A stretch of DNA of 64,000 nt from Eucalyptus grandis (GCF_016545825.1 NC_052612.1:4464001-4528000), one strand, 5' to 3'. Positions 1-12,366 are shown, counted from the stretch's first letter. Made by a program: numbers and translations. Notes: a model not told the origin generated them from the sequence alone.

Positions 1-324
1 GAAAAGTCGGTCCAGTGCTTATCGACCAGAATTGTGCGATCTGGTGGAATCACCCACACTTGATCACATGCCTCTGTCGAGTCGACCTATTTCCGATCTC
101 TAATCGATTTTAATTGTGCCGTAATGACCCTTGCAGATTAACTCGGTCGAAAGATCGCTTCCTGGTCAAATTCTCGAGTCTGATGCATTAGAAACTCTTA
201 ACAGCTTCACCCGATAGACTAGTTTCCACATGAGTGGCCAACTCAAGGAAAAGAACTATATGCGTGCCAACGAAATGCCCGTCTCAATTTATTGAAAATA
301 TAATTGGAAAATCGGGATGTCACA
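1..324 (-). mobile_element. End of an LTR-type element (same family as 56262-59494), truncated by the window edge
   Basis: These bases align along their whole length with 59150-59494, the right end of the 3.2-kb element further on, including shared blocks such as GGTGGAATCACCCACACT and GCTTCACCCGAT. Both copies end in AAAATCGGGATGTCACA, a CA terminus as in LTRs. Read on the minus strand the element begins TGTGACATCCCGATTTT, a typical Ty3-type LTR start, so the minus strand is its likely sense strand. At base 325 the sequence switches to LINE coding sequence, so this copy inserted into the LINE. The other end lies outside the window, so length and target-site duplication cannot be checked. Confidence 0.8.
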
Positions 325-740
325 TCTTTAGTAGCTAAAGCATTATGGCAAAGGGACCAAAGAAAGGTCCGGATTTTTGGTGCAAGCTTGAGACGCCAAA
401 GACTTTTCCATAGGTTCTTGGGTACCTGATATGAGGACGATGGCATGTCCGTATGACTACTTGAATTTGCTATCTTGATTGCTCTATAACCGCTCTGCAC
501 TGTGTATTGGCCGTGAGTAGTGTCTGTCCATATTCCTTTGTCTTCTGTATGGTTGGGTCTAACCGAAATGCTTGTGATTTCTTGGATCGTGTGGGCATCA
601 TAATGCTAGTTTAATAGGCTAACATTCCAGTTTTGTTGCTGCGAATCTAGTAAATCAGCAACCAGATGAGGTTCTGTTAGATGTGTAGGACCACCTAGGA
701 TGCCTTTAGGAAGCCATCTGTCCTACCGTATTCTAATATT

Positions 741-3700
741 TCATCCAATTCCGACAGACCATTGAAGTTTAGTGGAAATCGAATCTCTGCCCAATAATAA
801 ACTCTGCCATCCCCAGGATGGGCGCGCACCTTTTTCCGCATATATGAAATCCTTTTGATGAAAGTAAATACCCTTCAGTAATGTGCTGCATAGTGATGAT
901 GGATTTTGAAGTAATCGCCAGGCCTGTTTACCGAGCAATGCCTTGTTAAAAGCTAAAAGATCATGAAATCCCAGTCCGCCCTCAGTTTTGCTACTCTTCA
1001 AAACATCCCAATGTGTCCAATGAATACTGATGCATTTGTCGGTTTGCCACCAAAAGCGAGCAATCTTCTTTTCAATGGTTTTGCAAATTGAAACCGGAAG
1101 TTTGAAAATAGACATGGCATATTGTGGTATTGCCTGTACAACAGCTTTAATTAGAACCTCTTTACCACCCTTTGATAGAAAATGTGCTTTCCATCCTTCT
1201 AATTTAGCAGATACTCTGGCCAAGATCCAGGCGAACATATCCCGTCTTGATCGCCCCCAGTCAGAAGGGATGCCTAAATATTTACCTGTTTTGTGCAACA
1301 CCGGGACCCTCAATTCAGCGGCCAAGTTGGCCCTTAAACTATCAGGGCAATCCCGACCAAAGAAAATGCCCGATTTGTTTCTATTGATCATCTGACCCGT
1401 AGCCAAACAATATTGATTCAGAATATTGGCTAGGTTCTGACACTCCTGTAGTGTGGCATTTATGAAAAATATGGCGTCATCAGCAAAAAATAAATGGGAA
1501 AGGGTTGGACACCACCTGTTTAGCTTTAGGCCTTTGAGATGTCCCATGTCGATAGCTTCATGTATAAGAACAGATAACACATTTGCTAGCAAAATGAATA
1601 AGTAAGGCGAGAGTGGATCTCCCTGCCGAAGTCCCCAAGATGGATGGAAAGATGGTAGTTGTTCGCCATTATAATTGATACTGAAGGACGCTGTTGTGAC
1701 ACACTACATTACCCATTGAACCCAAGTGGCATGGAAACCCAATTTAAGTAGATAATCCTGAAGAAAGTCCCATTCCACCCTATCATATGCCTTTTGCATG
1801 TCCACCTTCAAAATTGCTTGAAAATTTCTTTTTCGTTTCCATATCCTTAGCTGATGAAGTACTTCCTGGACAATAAGGATATTGTCCTGGATTTGGCAAC
1901 CACTAACAAAGGCAGATTGCTCGACAGATATTAGATCAGGTAGGAAAGGCTTTAGATGATTCGCCAACACCTTGGAAACGATTTTATGGATATAATTGCA
2001 AAGGCTGATTGGGCGATATTGGTCAAGACTCTCCGGTTGAGCAACCTTTGGGATCAGAGTAATATTGGTTTTGTTTAGAGGAGCAGGTAGAATTCGGATC
2101 CGAAGAAATCCCGAACTATTGTAAAAATATCTTCTTGTAAAATATGTCAGTTCTTACGGTAAAACAAACCATTCATACCATCGGTCACTGTGCCTTAGTA
2201 GCCCCCATTTGGAAAGTGGCTCGGCGGACCTCTTCTGCGGTGAGTGGGCGTTAACATAGCATTCATTTCCATAATGATAGTAGTGGGGCATTTAGCAAGG
2301 ATAGGATCATAATTCCGAGTTCCAGTAGATTTGTAGAGTTCTGAAAAGAAACGCCTTGTCATACTTTGCAAAAGGCCATCATCCCTAACCCAGCTAAGAT
2401 TGTCATCTCTTAACATGCGTATTCTATTCCGAAGTCGTCGTTGTAGCGTTGTCGCATGGAAAAATTTGGTGTTTTTATCCCCGCAGTTGAGCCAATTGAT
2501 CCTGGATCTCATTGCCCAATGCCGTTCCTCTTGTTGCCATAAAAGTTGAATGTCCAACTTCAAATTTGTAATCAGCTGCTTGTCGCCACAGTTGTTGGGA
2601 GAATTGATATATGTTTGAAGTTGCTGCTGCAAGTGCAACATTTGCTGCAGTGCCTGTGAGAATTTCGAACGACTCCATTTGGTGAGGGCTGTAGCTATTG
2701 CCTGTAGTCTTTTGGGTAGATTATAATTGATAGCATGTGGAGAATTCCAGGATCTTTCAACCACCTCGCTGCATTCTTGTTCCTGAAGCCAGTAGGACTC
2801 AAATATGAATCTTTTATGGCATCTTCCTGGTAATACATTAGTAGTCAATAAAAGAGGGCTATGATTAGAGCTCACAGGAGGAAGAGCATAGACCTCAGCC
2901 TTAGGGTAAGCAATACACCATTCCATATTGCACAACATTCTATCTAAACGTTCTTTTACTAGGTCATCCCCAACTCGATTATTCATCCAGGTGAAGGCGC
3001 AACCCTTGCTGTCCATGTCCATGAGAGAACAATCGTGTAATACATCTCGAAAGGAATGCATTCGATGCGGTTCAGCCACCCGTCGGCCCACCTTTTCCCA
3101 AGGAAACAAAACTTCATTGAAGTCACCGGCGCACACCCAGGGTAGAATATTTGAAAGCACTATTAGGCGAAGATCCGTCCATAGTTGCTGTCTAGAATGA
3201 TAAGTTGCTGGAGCATGGACACAAGTGAGGCGCATAGGAGTCCCTAAACGAGTATCCGTACAGGTAGTGTCAAAAAAGTGCTGAGACACTCGCTCTATAT
3301 GGATTACAATGTCATCATGCCAAAGCATAGCAAGTCCGCTAGCGAGTCCAACATGATCGAGCACATGGTAATTACTGAATTTCAAACACTGTTTAAGCTG
3401 AATGATAACCGTCTCTTGATTCTTGGTCTCCATCAAAAATAGTAAATCAGGCTTCTCCTTGGCCACTAAGGCCTTTAGAGCTTGAACTGTCAGAGGGGAG
3501 CCCGGACTGGAGGTTCGGCCAAGAGCTTCATTTGTCCTTTGGTGGCTGTTGAGGGCCACCACCAAAGCCCATATCGCGTCCTTTGCAGTAGGTAAAATGG
3601 GAGTATCCAAGAGCTGCGATTCATCAAGAGTTTTGGAATTGTTTATCCATGAGTCATAAGTATGATATCTTCTGATTTTCTTTGCTGTTCCCACTTTTGC

Positions 3701-4096
3701 TGAACCTCTGGTGGTACTCATTTTCTTGCGGCAGGAAGTGCGTGGTTCCTGATGCTGAAGTTCATGGTGCTGGACAGGCACAGGGATCTCCACATCAGGA
3801 AAGGGAGTAGGTTGGGAAAGGGCTTTATGAAGTTGCTGATCAGGCGGTTGTATCTCTCTACCCAGATCTGTTCTTTTGTGATGTCCTGGATACAAGTCTA
3901 AGCTGGAGTGTGGTCCTTGCTGAGGCTCTTTCGACTTTGCAGGTGGCAAGATGAAAGCACCAGCAGAAGAATCCCCTTGTATAAATACTTGCTGAAGTGC
4001 TCGCTTGTTGGGGATGGCTGTGGATGGGATTGGTGGGAGAGCTGGTCGTTGGAGATGGGTGGGGACGGTGGGGTCTCGTGTATGACGCATCCACAT
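741..4096 (-). pseudogene. LINE ORF2-like polyprotein (endonuclease and reverse transcriptase), broken
   Basis: The upper part, about 3520-2195, holds the endonuclease: LTVQALKALVAKEKPDLLFL, then AGDFNEVLFPWEK and CAFTWMNN, followed by the linker WLNCGDKNTKFFHATT typical of plant LINEs. The reverse transcriptase follows at about 2190-1250, with IVQEVLHQLR, KVDMQKAYDRVEWDF, then [12 protein letters not shown] and LFFADDAIFF. After it comes the connection region PQYAMSIFKLP and WDVLKSSKTEGGLGFHDL. Frame changes lie near 2190 and 1700-1600. The enzyme would nick target DNA and copy the element RNA in place; this copy cannot be translated in one piece. Confidence 0.9.
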
Positions 4097-4901
4097 CTAT
4101 GTCTGGTGTCGAATAGAAGGATTGCCAATAAGGACTATGTGCTTTTACCTCAGCTCGCAACCATTGGCCAAAAGCCATTTTCTCTTTACCTTCCATCTTT
4201 GCCTCATTAAAAGGAATCTCCTGGCAGTACATAGCATAGTGTCCTATCACACCACAAGAGTAACAAAAATGTGGTAGGCGCTCATAACAGAAGTCAAGCC
4301 ATAGGGCTTTTTTTGAAATTCTTATGAGCTGTCCTGTTTTCAAAGGGTCCTTTAGATTTATCTCCACTCGAGCACGACCTCCTCTAAAAGTCTTCCCATC
4401 TCTGGATTCCAACTTCACCTCAATGACACGACCCACATGTCGCACAGCCTTTGCAATCATATCCTCCAAACACCATTCTAGTGGTAAGCCCAATACTTGC
4501 ACCCAGAAAACACACTTAGAGAAATCATAGCAATGTAAAGGTGTGTTGGCTTCCCAAGGTTTAAAAATAACTAAATGATTAGAGAACAGCCAAGGACCCC
4601 CTTCTAATATTCGTTGTTTATCTGCTTCATTGTGAAATTTCGCTACATATATACCCTCCTCACGTTGGGAAATATCAACGTTGTCAGTTCGCCATGCGCG
4701 CTTCAATGTATTTTGAAAAGCCAGAAAGTTGATTGAGGGGTTCGAAGGGATTTTACCAACTAAAGTCATTCTGCATTCTTCAATTTTTTCCAGGGGCAGA
4801 GCTACATCCCAATTATCGATTTGTTGAGCAGACTAGAGACGCCCCATTCTGTTACAAAGAGCCACAAGCCGCGACTGGTCTTCCTGTTGGTGGGGTTCCA
4901 T
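3858..4901 (-). pseudogene. LINE ORF1-like gag protein (DUF4283 plus CCHC zinc knuckle), broken
   Basis: The likely original start is the ATG at 4901-4899, giving MEPHQQEDQSRLVALCNRMG before an in-frame stop; the second LINE has the matching start MADHNSEASRLEALCK. The longest open piece starts at 4769 (MTLVGKIPSNPS) and runs 303 codons. Its first half has the DUF4283 pattern (RAWRT, GPWLFSNHLVI, WVQVLGLPLEW), followed by a zinc knuckle of the form CYSCGVIGHYAMYC, which in this family binds RNA. The tail is rich in Pro, Ser and Thr and then runs out of frame into the endonuclease part. In retrotransposition this protein coats the element RNA. Stops and shifts make this copy non-functional. 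Confidence 0.85.
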
Positions 4902-5296
4902 GCTAAAGCAAATCCAGGGCAATCAACCTTCCTAAATTATGTGTGAATGAAAGGCATCCTTCGAATATACTGGCGCCCAATTAAAGATGTGGAACCAGCA
5001 TCAGCTTCGCCATGCAAATTAAGGAAAGGGAAGGAAACTCAACTCAATTTAGAGGAATTTGGGGTGGATGGATTGCTCGATGGGAATCTGGGATTCCCTA
5101 TATCCTTTACTCAGCACGCCCTAGACCAAAGGAAATACGAAAGACTCTGTTCGTTGAGGACGGGAAGGAAGAAAGTATGGGGACATATGGAATGACATTC
5201 GAAATCAACCGAGAAGTAGAAGAAGGGAAGAAATTGGGAATTGATGGGAGGATAGGGAAGTGCGAAAGCCCACGATTAGGGTTTAAAGTGTGAAAA
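4902..5296. other. No gene seen; flank between LINE 1 and the DUF4220 relic
   Basis: Two overlapping short open frames occur on the + strand (about 4947-5293) but neither resembles a known protein. The 5' boundary of the LINE probably falls here. I could not find a target-site duplication for it. Confidence 0.4.
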
Positions 5297-5357
5297 AGCT
5301 ACCATGGCGGTAGGATGAAACTCGCATATCGAGAGAAACAAGCTACCATGGCGGTAG
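5297..5357 (+). repeat. Short direct duplication around a start codon
   Basis: The sequence AGCTACCATGGCGGTAGG occurs twice, at about 5298-5315 and 5341-5358. The second copy contains the ATG of the DUF4220 relic (5348-5350). The duplication puts an extra ATG in the leader. Confidence 0.75.
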
Positions 5358-5633
5358 GGCTTGGCTCATTAAACTTCATTTGGGATTTGTGGAACAATCG
5401 AAACATTCGAAACTTCGTCATACTAGGCCTCTCGCTTCAAATCTTTCTTATTCTATTTGCACCCCTTAGAAAGAAAAAAGAAAGGGACCTCCTTGACTTC
5501 CTCTTGTGGTTGTCCTATTTGATGGTTAACTGGGCAAGCGCATTTGGGATCGGGCTCATCTCTCACAACTAAGGCAATTCGTCAACTCATGCAATTGAAA
5601 TAGACAGAGCACTTCAAGCATTTTGGGCCTCAT
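5348..5633 (+). pseudogene. DUF4220 family 5' fragment (pseudogene)
   Basis: From the ATG at 5348 the reading MAVGLGSLNFIWDLWNN, then NFVILGLSLQIFLILFAP and FGIGLISHN matches the first ~85 residues of the full-length DUF4220 gene at 61517 at most positions. At 5570 a TAA stands where the intact gene has CAA (HNQGN), so it is ended by a simple C-to-T nonsense change. Homology continues past the stop (GNSS, then ALQAFWAS) to 5633 and then ends abruptly, with nucleoside-hydrolase sequence in the opposite orientation. Only the first membrane segments survive. The family is plant-specific, membrane-bound and of poorly known function. Confidence 0.88.
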
Positions 5634-5830
5634 GGTGAGACATACCAGATGCAAGGCGTTCCTGGTGGCTAGGGTCGTGTAGATGTTCCCGTATATAGTG
5701 GTGAGGCCGATCACCTCTACCTTCGGCGACTGCAGCGCGACGAAAATCGCCATGGCGTCGTCTGAAAGACGTCGAACCCATTCACAACGGTGAGAATCGA
5801 GGCATACCCACGATGCAAAATCAGGCGAAT
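5634..5830 (-). pseudogene. Captured exon of a uridine/inosine nucleoside hydrolase
   Basis: On the minus strand, DDAMAIFVALQSPKVEVIGL followed by TTIYGNIYTTLATRNALHL is the conserved N-terminal block of plant inosine-uridine nucleosidases (IUNH/URH), in which the DD pair belongs to the calcium-binding aspartate cluster. The block is preceded by CAG and followed by GTATGT, so it looks like one whole exon with pieces of both introns. This is a genomic fragment and not a processed copy. It abuts the DUF4220 relic tail to tail. No other URH exon is visible nearby, so it cannot make an enzyme. Confidence 0.85.
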
Positions 5831-6429
5831 CCATGGAAAAATCGAAACTTTTTTGGTGGGGGGATTAAAATTCTGCATACCGATGCCGGGGTCCGTTCAT
5901 ACCTAGTTCATACTCATTATAACTTGCTGAAATCTGATCGCTTGAGCAACTAGAAGTCAAATGAAACTCGAGGCTTAAGCCTAATCATGACCATTTCATG
6001 GTTACCTAGTTCATACTCATGAGGCTTATATGTGATGGGTCGTTCTTACTCGGATATGAAGAAGCAAGGGATAGGAGAATCTTTTGGTTGTTCAAACTTC
6101 TATATAATCGTATCTTGGTATGTTTTGTTTATCTCACTTGTGGCTTACTAGGAATGCCAGGTCGCACGCATTTTTGTTAGGAGGAAAGTTCTCTCTATAC
6201 GCGCCGCGCAACTACCTTCCTTTCCTTTTCGACGAGGAAAGCTATTGATGATAGCAATGAACTTTTATGGTACTGTGGAGTATTTTTCGATTTCTTGTGA
6301 TTGTTGCCTAGATTGAAGTGAGCTTATGACAAAGGTGGTCTTGATTAATTGAATTTGCCAATTTATATAGAGAAATTTCTAGTAAACCCTTCCACCATAG
6401 TAAACGTTTGAGTTTTGTTCTTGACTTAG
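5831..6429. other. Intergenic, nothing recognised
   Basis: AT-rich sequence with no coding match and no clear repeat. Confidence 0.4.
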
Positions 6430-7020
6430 TCTCCGTTCGTTTATCGGAAAATGTGACTTTTTTAAAAAGAAAATAACAATTTTTTCTAGTATTCGACTAA
6501 AACCCGAAAATGAATTAGAAGATATTTTCTGCCATTTGATAGCAAAAATTACCCAAAGAAAAAAAAAAGGAAGAAAAATAAAAATAAAAATAATTCAAGA
6601 ATTCAAAATTTTTAAATATTTTTATAAGAACGAACATTTCATTAATTAAAGACTCGAGCTCGAGCATCGGAGACTTGCACATGGCCTTTGTGAACCGAAG
6701 CTTGAGTATTGAGGACCTAAGCATGGCCTTTATGGATCCTGGCTTGGGTGTCGAGGAATCGAGTACCAGGGATTTGAGCCCAGCCTTGATGCACCCAAGC
6801 ACGGGTGTCGGGGGCTTAGGCCTAGCCGCCAAAGACTTGGTCTTGAACACTAAGACCCGAGAACTAGTGTTAGGGTTTTCATACTCAAGTGTAAAGTTTT
6901 CGATCTAAACGCTAATACTTAGTCATATTTTGGAAAAATGTTTTTCATTTTCTAAAAAGAAAATTATTTTCTTGAATTAAACATAAGTTTTCCGTTGACT
7001 CATTTTCTTAAGCGAACCAA
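6430..7020. mobile_element. MITE-like element with imperfect terminal inverted repeats
   Basis: The left end GTTCGTTTATCGGAAAATG (6435-6453) is the imperfect inverse of the right end CATTTTCTTAAGCGAAC (7001-7017). Both are followed inward by further A/T-rich, TTTTC-type inverted sequence. The interior has no transposase but carries a GC-richer minisatellite. I could not identify a clear target duplication, so family assignment (hAT-like or other) is open. Confidence 0.5.
6655..6835 (+). repeat. Minisatellite of ~40-bp degenerate units
   Basis: About four imperfect copies of a unit built around TGTCGGGGACTTGAGC, then GGCCTTGATG and CCTGGCTTGGG follow one another. The units are open in two frames on the + strand and one on the minus strand purely because they are repeated and G/C-rich. 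They sit inside the MITE-like element. Confidence 0.65.
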
Positions 7021-9504
7021 GTTATAGAAAATGAGAAAAATGTTTTCTATGAGATGAATGGAGCCTAAGCTTTCCTTTATTATAGTAACCTATACATACT
7101 ATCCTGTTGATTGGCTGTTGCTACCCGAGTCTAGTTTATCAACTTATAAAATGCAAGTTCACACAATACATCTCTCGAAAGAGCTGTCACCTGGTAATTG
7201 ACGGTTGTATGGTTAGAACCAATTTAAATCGACCAGCTGAAGAGAAAGGCAAGGAGCATTGTATCCAAAATTCGATTATACGGGATATGTGTCAGATACG
7301 ACATAATCCACTAATTAATCTAATTCATCCAAATACTATATATTCATGTATATATAAAAGTGGGTAAAGCTCGTGCGAGATTGAGACATGTAACACTCAC
7401 GCAAGATTTACCCAGCTATTTGCTTTGAAAGTTCTCGGGATGCTGCGCACCAAAATAAGCCTGTGGTTTTGACACCTTTTTGCGACCTATCTTAAAGTCG
7501 TGTGCGTAATCCATGGCACGCATTAGCATTACCACGACCACTCACGTAGTCAATTGCGCCATCTCCTCTCACCGTATGTGTATAATACCTCGGACGTCAT
7601 GCTTGAGAATACACATTGGATCTCTCCCAACATGATTCGATCTCTCAATTAAACCAATCCGCTCTTCGAGTTCCCTGAAAGACTCCCCTAGGCTATCTAG
7701 ATCATTCACCTTAGTCTCCGATTTCTCAACTCGTTTCCAAGCTTCAGTGATTCGAGTGTCGACCATGACTTCTAAGTCTTTCACAATAACTCGAGCTCTA
7801 ATATCAAATGTCATGATCCAATCTATTTACTCAGTTTGAAGTCCAGGTGGTGTATACAATCCCTCATCACGAGTAGTAGATCAACCTACTCAAGCGTCGA
7901 ATGCCCTAATGCTAAGACGCATGCACAATTCTCAGGGCTGTATGTGAAAGAACAAGAATGGAAACGGGTAATGAAAAAATATTTTACTCGGTTGGTACAA
8001 GCAATTTACATCAAGGGACCATAGGGATCAGAGATTCTGAATGGTTGAACCCTCTAGAGAGTTTCGCAGACATTAACTTTTGTAGCATGAGCATGAGCAG
8101 GTGCATGGGATGGCAGCATCTAAAAATTGTGAAAAGTAAAATAAAAAGTCCATAATACCCCTACGTTTTGTGGATGCATGCTGGATATAAGCGGCTATGG
8201 ACAATGCCATTGGACAAGCCCGGACCAAGGCACTTACAGAGGACTTGTGCCACCCGGTCACTGACTAGGCCATGGCCGGCCCTATCTTGGCCCGACCACA
8301 CTCTCCTCTTTAAAAAGAGTCTTGATTTATGCCCACTTCCTAAGGATTCACCTGGCCACTATGTTACAATTTAGAAGGCTTGGAATCTTCTTCTGACTCT
8401 GTTCTTGCGGACTTCAAGCGTTTGTTGGCCTTATGCTACAGTTTTTTTTTTTTTTGGTGAATTAGCGGTGTCTTTTTTAGTTTCTCCCTTTCTTTTCCTG
8501 TATATTCTTGATGTACTTGAACAGTTTTCCCTTTTAGTAAAATTCTTTATCAAAAGGAACAGTCTAGGAGCTGATTAGGGAGACATCTAGGGTTTGCCTT
8601 ATTTGTTTTTGGGACATACAAAGGGAAAGAGGGAACACGGAGAGGTGGTGGGGAAGTGAGATAAAAGTGAGAAAAAGAGGTGATTTCTAAAGCACCTATA
8701 TTCAGTCTTAAATGTATCGTATAAATATCAATTCAGTTTTAAACTTTATAATTTTATCAATTTAGCTCTAAATCTTTGGACAAAATTTCAATGTAGTCAT
8801 TCCAGTTAATTTTCGTGAATATCCTAGGCTATGTTTCATTTATCTGCATAGATGTGCATTGTAGGAAAGTACCTCAATTTGGTAGTATTTTTGCATGCCA
8901 TTTCATATTTGGATGCGTTATTTAAATTGGATCATTGGCGCATTATACCAAACTTATTTGGAATTTCTAAAGTTTCCGTTACCATTCACAGGTTCTTATC
9001 CCAGTACATAATACCAAAGCCATGTTTAATGTTGTCCGAGAGGGCTCGGGTTATTTCATTTTTACTTGTTTTATTTTGCTTCCTTTCATATTTTTGCTAT
9101 TTTCCCCTTCATCATTTTAGACATTGCACGGTATATTGCCTTATTTAAATAATTTACTTTTGGTGATGCTCCACAGATCGTCATTTCTACATCGACACTT
9201 CTATTAAATTTTAGGGAATAAAATGAACCGAGATCACATAAAAACGTTTTCCTAAAAAGAAAAGAGGTACCAATGAACTGGGGTTAGTTTAATCTAGCTT
9301 GTCTGCTTTGTAGAGTAAGGCGACCAGCCGTCTTACTAGACTCCTAATTGGTTTAAAATAGGTTAATGGCAACTCTAATATAATAATGATTTAATCTAAA
9401 GAACGGGAGAAACCAAATTGTGATCGGTGGAATTTGAGGGAGTCCATATTCTACGTAAACGTTATTCGAGCCTATTTAGTTTGACAGTTCAAGACTCAAG
9501 TAGT
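7021..9504. other. Intergenic, no gene recognised
   Basis: The short open frames here have no recognisable family. A T-run lies at about 8441-8456, possibly the tail of an old retroposon on the minus strand, but no duplication was found around it. Confidence 0.4.
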
Positions 9505-9620
9505 TACTAATGGATGTGCGAGTAAAATTAGATATGATCAATTTGACGATAAAAGTCAACCTAATATAAAGCAATAATCATCATTCATACACGATGAGAT
9601 ATTTTACTCCTACCAAGCAA
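9505..9620 (+). repeat. DUF4220-upstream repeat, copy 1 (partial)
   Basis: The words ATGGATGTGCGAG, AATTTGACGATAAAA and AAAGCAATAATCATCATTC match, with a few changes, the repeat units at 12612-13106, 20690-21075 and 61200-61320. The copy ends at about 9620, where unrelated sequence (the LTR-like element) begins. Confidence 0.7.
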
Positions 9621-11050
9621 ATAAAAGTAACATATTCATACTCATTTTCACATATCAAAAGCTGTCTTGATTACATGCCCATCCTAGTCTTGGGCTACTT
9701 ATTTTTGTTTCCATATATATAGTCAATCAAAAGGCTGGGGTAGCCTAACTCCTCTACCAAGCTGCTCCCAAAAGTGGCCCCCATACTATGTGCATTCCCC
9801 GTCTTGAACCTTGATTCGCCCATCACACACCTAAAATGGTGGGAACAACAAGAGTGAGTCGATGACTCAGTAAGTAGAAATCCCTAATTCTCCTATAGGA
9901 GGACATCTCGCCGTCGATCGTCAAATACAAGGTCACCACCCACTTGTCGATGGCAAATCAATAGCAAGGTTTGTGCCTTGCCTTGCTTATGCATATGAGA
10001 GTCTCTCAACCGTCTATGCACTTTCAAAAAATCAAAGACAAGGAGTTACTGCATATGAACAAGCTTTCCAAAGATCCGTGGCTGATGATCATTTCGGTCA
10101 TAAAAAGGGATGCTCACATCTCATGAAACTCATTCAAGCAATAAGTGACCCACTTCAAACATATGCTCAAGTTGATGCAAGGACTTAACAATACATATCA
10201 AACAAACCCAGTTTTTGCAAGCATCACACATGTATCAGTCATGAACCACACATGGACTTTCACTTTTCCTTTTTTAGTATCATATTAGTCGAACTTAATA
10301 GACTCTTCCGGTAACAACCGAGCATCGGTCCCCCTCTTGGCAACCGGTATTGTCCCAATCTCATTATCAGGACAACATCTAGGGCGACCTCTAGGTATCG
10401 GCCTCACCCGGACCGGCATCATCCATGATCTCAATATCGGGAAGGCATCCGGGGCTTTACCCTAGGCAACGACCCGGCATCCCCCAGCGTCGGCATATAG
10501 GTCCATCGTGTGTCCATGCATTCAAGCATCAACCGATTCATGTCATGTTTAAACTCTTAACCGAATGAAAGGCCCGAAGGCATGCCATGCAAGGTGAACT
10601 AATGGACGACTCTTGTGTTTTATTAAATCAAACTCATGCCGGATGCAATTCAAGCTCGTGACCTTGACTCGGAATCATTCGCTTAGGCTTTAGCATTTTC
10701 CATAGTCACAGAGACCTTTCCTCGACATCCAGGTGTGCTTGACACTCATGCGGGATCATGAACTTACTTAATGCAACAACAAGCAATAGAAACACAACAA
10801 GCATAACAATACAAAGCCAACACAAGCAAATGATGGCATGATCCTAAAATCGATAAGCTTAGCACATCACCCTATCGAAGAGTTAGGAAAATCTACTTAC
10901 CTTCGATGAACCTCGAGTTGAGACACTAACTACAAAGGAAGGGCGGCTTACTTTGGAGGACGAGAGAGAGAGACGTGAGGTGGAGGGCGTTCAAGGAGAT
11001 GGAGGGTGGAGAAAATGGGAGCAAAGTGAGGAAAATGAAGAGAGCTCCTC

Positions 11051-11060
11051 ATATTTATAG
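11051..11060 (-). promoter_or_regulatory. TATA box of the LTR-type element
   Basis: The minus strand reads CTATAAATAT, a near-consensus plant TATA box. It precedes a GA/CT-rich leader and lies in the middle of the LTR-like element, where an LTR promoter is expected. Confidence 0.45.
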
Positions 11061-12305
11061 CCCTTGGAGCCATCATTACCATGCCAAGCGGTCCATTCTA
11101 ATGTTTCCAAGTGTCCCGCCTACCTAAATTCCTTGGGTGGCAAGGCTATGGGTCCAATAATTGAAGCCTAAATGATAAGTTGGAAGGCTAAAAGGCCTTA
11201 CTTGGCAACCTAAGCTCATAGGCGTCATTGATGATAGACCTACTTTTCACTTTTCCATTGGTCCACTTATTTGCTTATCCTCCAAGGCTCACTTTAGGCT
11301 CATTATTGGCTATGGCGCCTAAGGGACACATAAGCCCCTTTAATGCCTAATGTCTTTTTCTAATTGGTTGGTGCTTACCTTGTTCACCAAGGCTACAATC
11401 TAGGGCCATTATAACCTAAGATTCACCTAAGATTCTAGGGGACACCTAAGTAGGTTAATCATCTCACTCATTAATTGCCAAGATTTCATGCAATCATTAG
11501 GCTTAGATGTGTTCATACTAGTCAACTTGCTCTCCAAGTTTCTTCTCTTTAATACACTAAGGTCCAAAAGCATTTAATGCATTATTATTTTCAAGCCAAT
11601 AAGTTTTTAGATTAAATTGCTCCTCAAGTTGGGCGTGCAGCCCCCTTCCACTCAAAGTTGGGTGTGTGGTTCTCATATTCTAAGACAAAAACAGTTTTGA
11701 ACAACTTTCGAAATCAGTACCATTACCTTATCAAACGGATTCGAAAAATTATAAAATTTTAATATGTTATAAAGTAGACCTTAGAAAACCTTTTTTTTTT
11801 TTTTATGAAGGAATCCAAGCCAAATTCGTTATGTGGAAAGAGAAGCAAATCAGTGAACACAACCCAAAAATCCATCCGTCGAACAGATTCAATGGTCAGA
11901 GAGAGAGACTCCTTTTGAAATCCAAATCTTCACAAAACCCTTTGAAATTGTAATATGTTATAGATATGGATGTCCTTTAAAACTTTTGTGAAGGAATCAT
12001 GTCCAAATTTGAAAGAGAAGATTTTATAAAAATTCGAAAAAGCAACTTGGTTACCGTCTTCACTATACTAGGCAGGTTCTGTACGGTAATTGATTGGGCC
12101 TTCGTATCAACCATTTCTTCTCAGAAAAATATGAAATTTAATTATATTATATACTAAGATGTTTTGAACAACTTTCATGAAGGAAGCTTCTCCAAATTCG
12201 TAATATAAAAAGTTCTGAAAATTTGACAAACAACAAAGGTCCAGAAATTTCGAAAATTAAATGAGGTAAATTCTAGTTGAAAAGAGGAGTGTTCTCCCTT
12301 GGCCT

Positions 12306-12310
<5 letters not shown>

Positions 12311-12360
<50 letters not shown>
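12311..12360. repeat. (TC)25 microsatellite
   Basis: Fifty bases of uninterrupted TC dinucleotides, likely polymorphic, inside the LTR-type element. Confidence 0.97.

Positions 12361-12366
<6 letters not shown>

Larger units (their letters stand above)
325..4901 (-). mobile_element. Degenerate L1-type LINE (copy 1), reverse strand, interrupted by an LTR element
   Basis: Read from 4901 down to 325 this stretch gives, in order, a DUF4283-like gag domain, a CCHC zinc knuckle, an endonuclease of the exonuclease-endonuclease-phosphatase type, a reverse transcriptase with the FADD catalytic box at about 1476-1487, and a zf-RVT-like segment near 325-450. That is the usual order of plant L1 elements. 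Frames are broken in many places, for example a TAG after WVQWVM at about 1704 and a shift near 3900-4000. The zf-RVT part is cut at 324 by the LTR copy, so RNase H and poly(A) tail are absent here. It resembles the + strand LINE at 13122-20332 throughout and is the same family. It is not expected to move on its own. Confidence 0.93.

Noticed and set aside
7107..8374. Several 60-85 codon frames on both strands
   Set aside because: AT-rich intergenic sequence, no homologous pattern and no supporting splice sites.
9973..10188. 71-codon + strand frame
   Set aside because: It lies in the LTR-type element and does not resemble gag, protease or any other known domain.
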